In this document: piece after piece, positions 16,299-24,046 of the stretch
Layout of the letters: every line of letters begins with the position of its first letter
Numbering within the stretch: position 1 is the first letter of the stretch
Source of the DNA: Streptomyces iconiensis
GTDB lineage: Bacteria > Actinomycetota > Actinomycetes > Streptomycetales > Streptomycetaceae
DNA length: 64,000 nt
Assembly: GCF_028657195.3 (NCBI RefSeq)
Contig: NZ_JANCPR020000037.1
Coordinates: 1 to 64,000, forward strand
Direction of reading: 5' to 3'
Translations under genes and position numbers: made by a program
Notes under the pieces: generated by a model
Databases searched by the model: none
What the model saw: the letters and a program-made list of their open reading frames with translations, nothing else
Told to the model about the DNA's origin: nothing

Positions 16299-16405
16299 CG
16301 CCTGTGGTCGGCAGCTGTAAGTCGGCCGCCAGTAGCCGGCAGCGGAAGTGGGCCACCAGTAGTCGGCAGCGGAAGTCGACCGCCTGTAGTCGGCAACACG
16401 CGGGC
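16299..16405. repeat. 27-28-bp tandem repeat with CCTGTAG-like core
   Basis: About 3.7 copies of CGCCTGTAGTCGGCAGCGG plus AAGTCGGC start at 16299, 16327, 16354 and 16381. The copies differ at several positions. The repeat lies directly after the ABC operon and runs into the terminator hairpin. Period and core match the array at 23708. Confidence 0.8.
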
Positions 16406-16408
16406 AAC

Positions 16409-16448
16409 ACAGCGCGTGGGGGCGGAATCCACCGCCCCCACGCGCTGT
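16409..16448. terminator. bidirectional terminator hairpin, 17-bp stem
   Basis: The stem ACAGCGCGTGGGGGCGG pairs perfectly with CCGCCCCCACGCGCTGT around the 6-nt loop AATCCA. It lies between the convergent ABC operon and MFS gene and can serve both. There is no U-run, as is common in Streptomyces. Confidence 0.85.
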
Positions 16449-16471
16449 TGGCGTTCATTGCCCGGGGAGAG

Positions 16472-16499
16472 CCGGGGAGGACCTTCGTGCCCTCCCCGG
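16472..16499 (-). terminator. second hairpin after the MFS gene
   Basis: CCGGGGAGG (16472-16480) pairs with CCTCCCCGG (16491-16499), with a 10-nt loop. It is 54 nt downstream of the MFS stop on the minus strand. Confidence 0.55.
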
Positions 16500-16552
16500 G
16501 CTCCTCCGGACTCGCCAGGATGCTCGACCCTCGCCAGACGCGTCGGCCCTCG

Positions 16553-17872
16553 TCAGGCCGAGGCGTGTCCGATCCTGCGGTCCCTTCCTGCGCCCAGTCC
16601 GAGCAGCACCAGACCGGCGCACACGCACAGCAGGAGCACGAGGGGAACGGCCCAGCCGCCCGTCGCCTGGTGCACGGCCCCGAGCGCCAACGGGCCCGCC
16701 GCGGCCAGCAAATAGCCCCACGTCTGGGCCATCCCCGACACCCGCGCCGCCGTGTGCGCGTCACCGGAGCGCAGCACCATCATCGTCAGGGCGATACCGA
16801 GCGCCCCGCCCTGGCCCAGGCCGAGCAGGACGGCCCACAGCCACGCGCCGCCCACGGGCGCGATCAGCAGGCCCGAGATGCCCGCCGCCATGAAGAGCGC
16901 AACGGCCGTGCACAGCAGCCGCTGACTCCGCATCCGTCCCGCCAGGGTCGGCACCACGAACGAGCCGCCCATCTGCATCAGGGTGCTGAACGCGAAGACC
17001 AGACCGGCGGTCGCCTTGCTCATCCCGTGGTCCGTGAAGATCGTCGGCAGCCAGGCGATGGTCACGTACGCGACGAGCGACTGCGACCCCATGAACAGCG
17101 TGACCTGCCAGGCCAGTACGGAGCGCATCAGCTTCGGCGCACCGGCCTGCCCGTCGGCACCCGGTGCCGGAGCCGCGGCGGGCTGCCCGTGCCGGGTGCC
17201 CCGCCGGGTGAGCACGACCTGCGGCAGCCACACCACAGCGGCGAAGACCGCGAGCAGCCCCCAGGACGCCAGTGAACCGCGCCACCCGCCGAGCGCGTGC
17301 TCCAGCGGCACGGCCGCCGCGGCCGAGACGGTCGCGCCCAGGATCATCGCCGTCGAGTACAGGGCCGTCATCGACGCGGCCTTGTCGGGGAAGTCACGCT
17401 TGATCAGGCCCGGCATCAGCACGTTGAGCAGGGCGATGCCCGAACCCACGACGGCGCACCCGGCGAACAGCGTCACCAGAGGCGGCGCCACCCGCAGGGC
17501 TATGCCGGCGGCGAGGAGAACCAGGGCGCCGAAGAGGACCGTCTCGGTGCCCCACCGCCGCGCCAGCTTCGGGGCCAGCGGCGAGACGACGCCCATGAAG
17601 ATCAGCGGAATCGTGGTGACCAGGCTGCTGACCGTCGAGGTCATACCGAAGGTGTCGCTGATCTCCTTGAGCACGGGCGAGACCCCGGAGAGCGCCGCGC
17701 GCATGTTGAGCGAGGCCAGCACGATGCCGAGGAGCAGCAGCGCCGGATGCGCGCGCAGCCTTCTGCGTGCCGAGTTCACGGGCGGCGAAGGCGCCAGGTC
17801 CTCCTCCGCGTCGATCAGTTCGGCCTCGATGAGCTCTTCCGTACTGAGCCCTTCCTTCTGGGACGGCGACAT
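16553..17872 (-). CDS. MFS transporter, CynX/NimT type
   Basis: 439 residues with twelve hydrophobic segments. The N-terminal cytoplasmic part is acidic (STEELIEAELIDAEED). The first membrane segment contains LLLLGIVLASLNMRAALSGV, typical of the cyanate/nitroimidazole (CynX/NimT) family, and MQMGGSFVVPTLAGRMRSQR is the loop between helices 8 and 9. Members export or import small anionic or nitro compounds; the substrate here is unknown. It lies 94 nt downstream of the FadR-type regulator gene on the same strand and is its probable target. Confidence 0.85.
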   Translation of the reverse strand: MSPSQKEGLSTEELIEAELIDAEEDLAPSPPVNSARRRLRAHPALLLLGIVLASLNMRAALSGVSPVLKEISDTFGMTSTVSSLVTTIPLIFMGVVSPLAPKLARRWGTETVLFGALVLLAAGIALRVAPPLVTLFAGCAVVGSGIALLNVLMPGLIKRDFPDKAASMTALYSTAMILGATVSAAAAVPLEHALGGWRGSLASWGLLAVFAAVVWLPQVVLTRRGTRHGQPAAAPAPGADGQAGAPKLMRSVLAWQVTLFMGSQSLVAYVTIAWLPTIFTDHGMSKATAGLVFAFSTLMQMGGSFVVPTLAGRMRSQRLLCTAVALFMAAGISGLLIAPVGGAWLWAVLLGLGQGGALGIALTMMVLRSGDAHTAARVSGMAQTWGYLLAAAGPLALGAVHQATGGWAVPLVLLLCVCAGLVLLGLGAGRDRRIGHASA

Positions 17873-17966
17873 AACTGGGGTGGTGCCTTTCTCAAGAACA
17901 GGTAGTGCGTAACGCGTTGCCTGTGGTGTGCGAGGTGTTCTCGCCGGGAGATCTCGGCGGGAGGGC

Positions 17967-18677
17967 TCACTCGTCGTCGAGCAGTGCCTCAACCGCCTGT
18001 TTGGGCTTGGCGAGCAGCGCCCTGGCCGCACGTTCGGCCAGAGCAGGTTCGCCGCTCGCGATGGCGTCCACCAGGTCGTGGTGGTCCGTCTCGTGGATGC
18101 GGGGCATCTGGGTGTCGTGCAGCGACACGACCAGCGCGTCCCGTACGGAGCTGCTGAACCAGGCGTACGTCGCGCTCAGTGCGGCATTGTGCGCCGCGTC
18201 CACGACCGCGATGTGGAACTCGATGTCGTGCTCCGCGTACAGCTCGTACTGGCCGACGGCTGGCTGCCCCTCGACGTCGTGAAAGGCGGCCTGCGCCGCG
18301 AGCGCGGCACGCATCCGCTCCAGGTCGTCAGCCGTGTGCCGCAGGGCCGCGAGCCGCGCGCCCTCGGTCTCCAGAGCGAACCGCAGCTCCAGTACGTCGC
18401 GTACATCGGCGCGCTGCACACCGCGCACGATGTCGCCCGGGTCAGCGGTGGAGACCACGAAGGTGCCCTCGCCCTGCCGGGAACGCAGCATCCCGGCGTG
18501 CACGAGCACCCGTACGGCCTCGCGGACGGTGTTGCGACCGACCTGTAGCTGCTCGGCCAGCGCGTGCTCGGTCGGGATGCGCTCGCCCACGGGCCACTCG
18601 CCCGCGCTGAGCTGCGCCCGTAGCTCGTCCACCACGGTTTCCACGAGCGACTGCCGCCCCGCCGCCTGCAGCGCCAT
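17967..18677 (-). CDS. FadR/GntR-family transcriptional regulator
   Basis: 236 residues from ATG 18677, with AGGAG 5-6 nt upstream. N-terminal winged helix (VVDELRAQLSAGEWPVGERI, then NTVREAVRVLVHAGML and GEGTFV) and a C-terminal all-helical FCD domain with DVLELRFALETEGARLAA and conserved metal-ligand-type residues (EHDIEFHIAVVDAAHN; ETDHHDLVDAI). The FCD group senses carboxylic acids and often binds a divalent metal. It lies directly upstream of the MFS gene, so it probably represses it or the pair. A possible operator lies near its own promoter, where the minus strand reads CAGTTGTAGGATGAC at about 18737-18751. Confidence 0.88.
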   Translation of the reverse strand: MALQAAGRQSLVETVVDELRAQLSAGEWPVGERIPTEHALAEQLQVGRNTVREAVRVLVHAGMLRSRQGEGTFVVSTADPGDIVRGVQRADVRDVLELRFALETEGARLAALRHTADDLERMRAALAAQAAFHDVEGQPAVGQYELYAEHDIEFHIAVVDAAHNAALSATYAWFSSSVRDALVVSLHDTQMPRIHETDHHDLVDAIASGEPALAERAARALLAKPKQAVEALLDDE

Positions 18678-18820
18678 TCCAGCTCCTGTCCGCGAATCTC
18701 GTACGGTCCCGGCCGGACCCGATTGGCCCGGTTGCCCAGTCATCCTACAACTGGTTCCGAGCCCCGGGCAGGCGAGCCGGAGTGGGCCTCAGCACACCCC
18801 TGACCGGGCACGCAGCCCGC

Positions 18821-19435
18821 TCAGCACACCGACCGCACAGCTCTGACCAGGGCCTCGGTGTGCAGCGCGTCGAAGTGGCGTACCTGGGCAGCACGCACGC
18901 CACCGAACGCGAGCCGCGCACTACAGGAGGGCCCCGCGTGTGCCGCCCGTGTCGCAGCCAGGCCGTTCAGCAGCTCTCCGGTGAGCCGGTCCAGCGCGGG
19001 GCGCACCTCCCTGGCGAGGTCGGGCCGGTGTACGGGCCGGTACTCCGGGTGTGCGTCCCAGTAGGCGTGCAGACCGCGCTGCACCGCCTTGTTCGCCTCG
19101 ATCTGATCCCGGAAGACGGCCGCCGCGCGCCGCTGACCGACCCCCAGCCCGCCCGCGCGCCCGGCGACATCCCGTAGTACGTCCCTCTCGCGCGCGGGAT
19201 CGTCGATCGGCTTGCCCGTGCCGTACTTCGCCGCCGCGACCTCGCCGGCCAGCTCCAGCCGCTCGGCCGACGCCTCGGCCACGGCAGCGGGCCCGCCCCG
19301 CACGGACACCACCCCGGCGCCCTGCCCGGCCGGTTGCCCGGCGAGTGCCGTGCCGGCGCCCGGTGCGAGTACGGCAGCGGCGAGTGCGAGTGCGGGTACG
19401 GAGACGGAGACGGCCCGTGCGGAGCGAAGGTGCAT
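18821..19435 (-). CDS. secreted chorismate mutase (AroQ-gamma class)
   Basis: 204 residues. A signal peptide (hydrophobic ALALAAAVLAPGAGTALA) precedes a helical domain with ASAERLELAGEVAAAKY, KPIDDPARERDVL, FRDQIEANKAVQRGLHAYW and HPEYRP. Those are the active-site helices of the exported *MtCM-type AroQ-gamma chorismate mutases, including the Arg, Lys, Asp and Gln positions that hold chorismate. Four Cys occur, two near the C-terminus. The family converts chorismate to prephenate outside the cytoplasm. Its purpose is unclear, because chorismate is made inside. The gene is not adjacent to pheA, which is 8 kb away. It has no clear operon partner. Confidence 0.85.
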   Translation of the reverse strand: MHLRSARAVSVSVPALALAAAVLAPGAGTALAGQPAGQGAGVVSVRGGPAAVAEASAERLELAGEVAAAKYGTGKPIDDPARERDVLRDVAGRAGGLGVGQRRAAAVFRDQIEANKAVQRGLHAYWDAHPEYRPVHRPDLAREVRPALDRLTGELLNGLAATRAAHAGPSCSARLAFGGVRAAQVRHFDALHTEALVRAVRSVC

Positions 19436-19506
19436 GAGGCGTACGCCCTTCCATGAGGACACGCCCCCGGCCGGACGGGGCCGGGGACGCGTCGTCGGAG
19501 AGTGGA

Positions 19507-20286
19507 TCAGTTGCGGCGTCCCCGCCGCGCGGGCTTGGCGCCGGTGGCGCGCAGCACGCTCTGGAGGTCGCCCCGCATCGAGCGCATCTCCTCGCTCATA
19601 CCGGTGAGCCGCTCGCTCATCGCGCACACGACCCGCTCCGTGTGCGACGTCCTGCGCTCCGTCTCCACGAGCCGGTGGTCCATGCGCTCCAGCCGCGCCG
19701 AGATCCGTCCGATCACCGGCCCCAACTCCTGGAAGCCGGTGCCGAGATCGTGCACGGACCTCTCGACGCGGGTGACCCGCTGGTCCAACTCGCTGTGCCC
19801 CTCCGACAGATTCCGCAGGGTCTGCCGGAACTCCTCGGCGGCGCACTGGGCCATGGCGACCCCGGGATGGACGCTCTCCTCGGCCGAGAGCAGAGCGGTA
19901 CGGACCCAGCGCGCGACCTCGCTGTCCCGCAGGAGCATCGCCACATTGAGGACGGCGCGGCGGTTGAAGACGGTGAGACTGCGCACCATCTGTGGATAAC
20001 CCTTGGTGCCTGGATTTGTGACCGACATCCTGTCGGTCACAAATTCCTGCAGGTCAGCGCCCTGAAGAACGGCGAGGCCGTTGTTCTCCAGCTCTTCGCG
20101 GTGCCGCTCGACCAACTTTTCCACAGTCTTGGCGGCCACTTCGAAGTAGTTGGCCACATCCTGAGTGGTGGCCTGTGTATTACCTGTGGAAAACCTCAAC
20201 GCCTTCACTTTGCCGAGGACTTCGACCCTGTGGGCCATGCCGGAGCGCGCGCTGCGCGACTCCAGCAGAACGAGATCGGTGTACAT
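19507..20286 (-). CDS. helix-turn-helix protein, phage-regulator-like, unknown role
   Basis: 259 residues from ATG 20286, with AGGAGGGG seven bases upstream. The first 60 residues look like a DNA-binding domain: TTQDVANYFEVAAKTVEKLV is a helix-turn-helix, followed by RHREELENNGLAVLQG. The middle (LTVFNRRAVLNVAMLLRDSE, ARWVRTALL) resembles the BRO/ORF6-type phage regulators. From residue 150 to 240 a heptad-like helical region (SELDQRVTRVERSVHDLG) predicts a coiled coil, and the end is basic (AKPARRGRRN). No enzyme motif is seen. It is a stand-alone gene. Its DNA contains three DnaA-box-like sites and a 31-bp perfect inverted repeat. Confidence 0.75.
   Translation of the reverse strand: MYTDLVLLESRSARSGMAHRVEVLGKVKALRFSTGNTQATTQDVANYFEVAAKTVEKLVERHREELENNGLAVLQGADLQEFVTDRMSVTNPGTKGYPQMVRSLTVFNRRAVLNVAMLLRDSEVARWVRTALLSAEESVHPGVAMAQCAAEEFRQTLRNLSEGHSELDQRVTRVERSVHDLGTGFQELGPVIGRISARLERMDHRLVETERRTSHTERVVCAMSERLTGMSEEMRSMRGDLQSVLRATGAKPARRGRRN
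19991..20193. other. DnaA-box-like sites inside a coding sequence
   Basis: TTATCCACA at 19991-19999 (minus strand), TTTTCCACA at 20117-20125 (plus) and TTTTCCACA at 20185-20193 (minus) are within 203 bp. A weaker TTGGCCACA is at 20151-20159. A-T-rich nonamers of this type should be rare in DNA of about 70% GC. The 14-bp-arm inverted repeat lies between the first two sites. Confidence 0.5.
20014..20044. repeat. perfect inverted repeat, 14-bp arms, 3-bp centre
   Basis: Left arm ATTTGTGACCGACA and right arm TGTCGGTCACAAAT are exact reverse complements around TCC. It lies in the coding sequence of the HTH protein, at its VTDRMSVTN segment. It could be a binding site of a dimeric regulator, including the protein itself. 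Confidence 0.85.
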
Positions 20287-20597
20287 GGTGAGACCCCTCC
20301 TGAGGGGATCGTTGCCGGACATGACAGGGAAGCCCCACTCACCCGGGGGCAGTCAGGTGTCCGTATCCAGGAGCCAGGAGCGGAGATCAGCTCATGTCTT
20401 CCCCGTACCGCACCACCGGCAAGGAGCCACCTCTGCGGGCCATGCCTCAACCGGCAACCGCCACTTCACGCACTCTCGTCGTCACGTATTCGGGTCGCCT
20501 CCGCGCACAGGGATCAACGATGCGAAGGTCGTACAGTTACGCGATCGGCCCGGCGTTCTTCACACCGGGCCGATCGCGTGTCGTCGGACGAGACCGT
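20287..20597. other. 311-nt gap between the HTH gene and the flavin oxidase gene
   Basis: The gap carries a strong hairpin at 20539-20579 (separate entry) and otherwise no clear gene. A plus-strand frame beginning at 20394 is open but has no ribosome-binding site and no recognisable similarity. Near the HTH start, CCCCTCctgaGGGG (20291 area) is a short palindrome over the ribosome-binding site. Confidence 0.5.
20539..20579 (-). terminator. terminator of the flavin oxidase operon
   Basis: ACGCGATCGGCCCGG pairs perfectly with CCGGGCCGATCGCGT (15 bp) across an 11-nt loop. It is 19 nt beyond the minus-strand stop at 20598. No T-run follows. Confidence 0.85.
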
Positions 20598-20629
20598 TCA
20601 ACCTCCTTTGTGCTGCGCGAGGTTGAACG
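20595..20629. other. hairpin overlapping a stop codon
   Basis: CGTTCAACCTC and GAGGTTGAACG are exact reverse complements (11 bp) with a 13-nt loop. It covers the last codons and stop of the flavin oxidase, just before the main terminator. It may help to terminate or protect the 3' end. Confidence 0.6.
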
Positions 20630-21977
20630 GGAAGAGGTCGTCCGGATCGTGCCGTGCCTTCAGCCGCGCGAGGCGTGCGGCCGTCTCCGGGGCGTACACA
20701 GCGCGTACGGTTTCGTCATCCTGCGGCCCATAAAGGAAGTTGAGGCTCCGGCCCACCGCGCGGTCGCTCATCACGTCCAGCGCGCGGTCGTGCGTCGCGC
20801 GCACCGCGGCCTCGATGCCGGGCTCCAACGGCGAGAGCACATAGAAGAGATAGGCCGCCTCCCTGTGGCTCACCGCGTTCGGTACGTCCGGCTCGCGGGA
20901 GAAGGCGCCGCCCAGGTGGCGCACGCTGGTGACGCACCAGGTCTCCGCCTTGGGCCCCACCTCGTCCAGTACGGACCGCACCGCGTCGGGTGAGAGCCCG
21001 CGCCCGTCCAGCAGCGCGTTGGCGCTGCGGTACGCGTGCGGGGTCTCCGGTTCGCTGAAGATCGAGGCCGACTCCGTGTACGGCATCTCACGCAACTCGT
21101 CCACCAGTAGTGAGCCGATGGCGCGCAGCGGCTCCACCAGGCGTTCACCTTCGACGGACGGGCCGTTGAAGGCGATGTGCACCTGGACGACGAAGCGCCC
21201 GCGCAGCGGCTCGGGGACGCCGGGGAAGTCCGGCATGGGCAGCATCGTCACGGCCGAGGTCAGCTCCTCGGGCACGGACCGGGTCCACTTCTGCCAGACC
21301 CGCAGCACGTCCTCTGCGACCTCGCCACCGTCGAAGATCAGCCTGCCGCCGTAGATCCGCTCCACGGGGACGAGCCCGATCTCCATGCCGGTCACCACGC
21401 CGAACGCGCCGCCGCCCCCGCGCAGCCCCCAGAACAGCTCCGGATCGCTCTCCGCCGTCACCTGCCGCGCGGTGGCGTCTCCCGTGACGAGATCGACCCG
21501 GCGCACCAGGTCGGCCGCGTACCCGAACTGGCGCCCCAGCAGGCCGACTCCACCGCCCAGCGTGTACGAGACGACACCCACGCCGGGGAACGACCCGTTG
21601 ACCGGCGCCAGTCCGTACCGCGCCGCCTCGGCCACCAGGTCCCCCGCGCGTACCCCCGCCTCGATCCACGCCGTACGCGCGGCCACGTCGACCGTGATGC
21701 CCGTCATCCCGCGCGTGCTCACCAGCACGCCGCCGCGCGCCGCCGTGCCCAGTCCGTGTCCGGTGGCCTGCACGGCCAACGGCAGCCCGTGCAGGCGCGC
21801 GTAGGAGACCGCCTCCCGTACGTCCTCCGCGCCGTCGGCGGCCACGACCACGTCCGGGCGGTGCTGGTCACCGTTCTGGAAGGCCGCGCGCTCCTCGTCG
21901 TACGCGGTCTCGCCCGGTACGAGCACGGCGCCGCTTAGCGCCTTGCGCAGGGGTTCGAACCGGTCCCCGTCTCCCAT
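20598..21977 (-). CDS. FAD-linked oxidoreductase (PCMH/BBE family)
   Basis: 459 residues. The N-terminal PCMH FAD-binding fold shows PDVVVAADGAEDVREAVSYA, then VQATGHGLGTAARGG with the His that is often covalently bound to FAD, and a GGGVGLLGRQFGYAAD region. The substrate domain and a C-terminal BBE signature (LYGPQDDETVRAVYAPE and DPDDLFPFN) follow. Family members are oligosaccharide or berberine-bridge-type oxidases, which release hydrogen peroxide. No signal peptide is seen, so it is cytoplasmic. The start overlaps the stop of the DinB-like gene by one base (TGATG), so they are coexpressed. The substrate is unknown. Confidence 0.82.
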   Translation of the reverse strand: MGDGDRFEPLRKALSGAVLVPGETAYDEERAAFQNGDQHRPDVVVAADGAEDVREAVSYARLHGLPLAVQATGHGLGTAARGGVLVSTRGMTGITVDVAARTAWIEAGVRAGDLVAEAARYGLAPVNGSFPGVGVVSYTLGGGVGLLGRQFGYAADLVRRVDLVTGDATARQVTAESDPELFWGLRGGGGAFGVVTGMEIGLVPVERIYGGRLIFDGGEVAEDVLRVWQKWTRSVPEELTSAVTMLPMPDFPGVPEPLRGRFVVQVHIAFNGPSVEGERLVEPLRAIGSLLVDELREMPYTESASIFSEPETPHAYRSANALLDGRGLSPDAVRSVLDEVGPKAETWCVTSVRHLGGAFSREPDVPNAVSHREAAYLFYVLSPLEPGIEAAVRATHDRALDVMSDRAVGRSLNFLYGPQDDETVRAVYAPETAARLARLKARHDPDDLFPFNLAQHKGG

Positions 21978-22585
21978 CAGTTACGGCCCTCCCACTCCGG
22001 CTCGCGGCCCAGGTACGCCGCCAGCCGCACGTACGTGTCCACGCCCTCGGGGGCCTGCCGCGCCTCGCCGAACGGCATGCCCTCGCGGCCCTCGGCCGGC
22101 AGCGCCTGCTGGGCTGCCGCCAGCGCGAACTCGCCAACCGTCCGGTCCAGTTCGCCGCTCCAGCCGATCGCACGGGCCAGGTCCCAGGTGTGGGCCGCCG
22201 TCTCCATCACCGAGCCGGCCAGCGCGATCCGGCCCGGCATCTTCCCCCAGGGCACCGTCACCAGTTCGTCGAGCTTCGCGTCGTCGGCCCACGCCGCCAG
22301 CAGCCGTGCCCGCGCCGCTTCGTACGTCCCGGGCCAGCTGCCGGCCGGCAGGTCGCGTGTCCACTCCGGGACGTCAGGGCCATCGGGGCTCTTCCCCTCG
22401 CCGACGTTCGCGACCCGGTCGGCACCGGCCACGACATGCCCCAGCAGCGCACGTACGTCGTACTCCGTGCACGGCGTCGGCAGGTCGAGCTGTTCGGGTC
22501 TTACGGCGGTGACGAGCCGGAGCAGCTGCTCGGCGGCGCGCTCGTACGTGGGCCGCGGGTCGGGAATCACAGGCGCTTCACTCAC
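21977..22585 (-). CDS. DinB-like/maleylpyruvate isomerase-fold protein (TIGR03086-like)
   Basis: 202 residues from GTG 22585; GAGGAG is five bases upstream, better than the GTG two codons earlier. The four-helix DinB/MDMPI fold is indicated by PTPCTEYDVRALLGHVVAG (first metal His) and ETAAHTWDLARAIGW (second). Members use a thiol cofactor such as mycothiol with a divalent metal, or have unknown functions. It is upstream of and overlapping the FAD oxidase. A paralogue is encoded at 52654-53259, but sequence identity between the two looks moderate. Confidence 0.75.
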   Translation of the reverse strand: MSEAPVIPDPRPTYERAAEQLLRLVTAVRPEQLDLPTPCTEYDVRALLGHVVAGADRVANVGEGKSPDGPDVPEWTRDLPAGSWPGTYEAARARLLAAWADDAKLDELVTVPWGKMPGRIALAGSVMETAAHTWDLARAIGWSGELDRTVGEFALAAAQQALPAEGREGMPFGEARQAPEGVDTYVRLAAYLGREPEWEGRN

Positions 22586-22691
22586 TGGCACTCCTCTGTC
22601 CTTCCGGCCCTCGGCTGGACCGGCGTCCGAAGAAGAGTCTCCTCCAAAAACCTGACATCAGCCGTCAACTTTTTCCGGCACCCTGGGAAAG

Positions 22692-23657
22692 GTGAAATCC
22701 GATCGCCTGCTGTCCGTCCTGCTGATCCTCCAGGCGCGTGGCCGTGTGCCCGCCGACGAACTGGCCGAGGAGCTGGAGGTCTCCGTGCGCACCATCTACC
22801 GCGATGTGGAGGCACTCTCCACGGCGGGAGTGCCCGTCTACGCCGAGCGGGGCAGACACGGCGGCATCTCGCTGCTGCCCGGCTACCGCACCGATGTCAC
22901 CGGGCTGACGTCCGACGAGGCCCGTGCGCTGTTCGTCCTCGGTGCGCAGGGCGCGCATGCGGCGCTCGGCCTGGACAGCGCGCTCGGCTCCGCCCTGCGC
23001 AAGGTGATGGCAGCGCTTCCCGCACCTCACCGCCCGGCCGCCGAGCTGACCAGCCGCCGCATCCTCATCGACCCCGACCGCTGGATGACGGGGCCGCGCG
23101 CCGCTGTCGACCTGGAGGTGCTGCACGCGGCCGTATTCGCCGACCGCAGGCTGCGCATCCGCTACCGGCACGGCGGCGACACCCAGGTGCACACGTACAC
23201 CGTCGATCCCTATGGGCTCGTCAGCAAAGGGGGCGTCTGGTACCTCGTCGCGGACAGGCAGCGCACACCGGCACTCTTCCGCGCCGACCGCATCTCCTCC
23301 GCGCACCTCCTCGACGCACCCGTACGACGCCGCCCCGGTACCGAACTGGCCGGCGTATGGGACACGTTGCGCCGCCGCGTCGAAGAGCGCCCCCTGCCCG
23401 TGCAGATCACCGCGCGCGTGCGCAGGGACAGGCTCGACATGTTCGTGCGCATCGTCGGCCCCCTGCTCACCCGCGCCCCTGACCTGGTGGAGAGCGACGA
23501 GTGGGTCACCGTCCACCTGGCGTTCCCCGTACTCGCCGCCGTCACCCAGCTCCTCCAGTTCGGCACCGCGGTCGAGGTCACCGACCCGCCCGAGGCCCGC
23601 GAAGAGCTGGCACGCAGAGCCGCGTCCCTCGTCCGCCTCTACACACCGTCCGGCTGA
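22692..23657 (+). CDS. WYL-domain transcriptional regulator (YafY/DeoR type)
   Basis: 321 residues. N-terminal HTH: SVLLILQARGRVPADELAEE then VSVRTIYRDVEALSTAGVPV and ERGRHGGISLLPGY. The WYL region follows (LRIRYR, YTVDPYGLVSKGGVWYLVA, FRADRIS), and the C-terminal WCX part ends RLYTPSG. Such regulators bind oligonucleotides or metabolites through WYL and act as local regulators. It is divergent from the DinB-like/oxidase pair, 106 nt away, and probably controls it. GTG 22692 is preceded by GGGAAAG. Confidence 0.85.
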   Translation: MKSDRLLSVLLILQARGRVPADELAEELEVSVRTIYRDVEALSTAGVPVYAERGRHGGISLLPGYRTDVTGLTSDEARALFVLGAQGAHAALGLDSALGSALRKVMAALPAPHRPAAELTSRRILIDPDRWMTGPRAAVDLEVLHAAVFADRRLRIRYRHGGDTQVHTYTVDPYGLVSKGGVWYLVADRQRTPALFRADRISSAHLLDAPVRRRPGTELAGVWDTLRRRVEERPLPVQITARVRRDRLDMFVRIVGPLLTRAPDLVESDEWVTVHLAFPVLAAVTQLLQFGTAVEVTDPPEAREELARRAASLVRLYTPSG

Positions 23658-23707
23658 CCGAACGGGCGCGGAAACGTACACACGGGGTACCGCGGCTTTC
23701 CGGCACT

Positions 23708-23884
<177 letters not shown>

Positions 23885-24046
23885 CACCTGACCTGCCGGC
23901 TGGCGCCCGGGCCCCTTCGTCCCGCCTGCCCGGAGCCGTACGGGCGCGGGCTGGACCGGGTAGGAACGGGCGAGCGCGAACGCGAGCACGGCCGGGGGCC
24001 GGGGGCCGGGGGCCTCAGAGGTGCCCGACCCGGCGCCGGGAGGGCG

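Noticed and set aside
20394..20993. Plus-strand gene over the flavin oxidase
   Set aside because: It has no ribosome-binding site and runs antisense through the clear FAD-oxidase gene, with Arg/Val/Glu-rich shadow composition.
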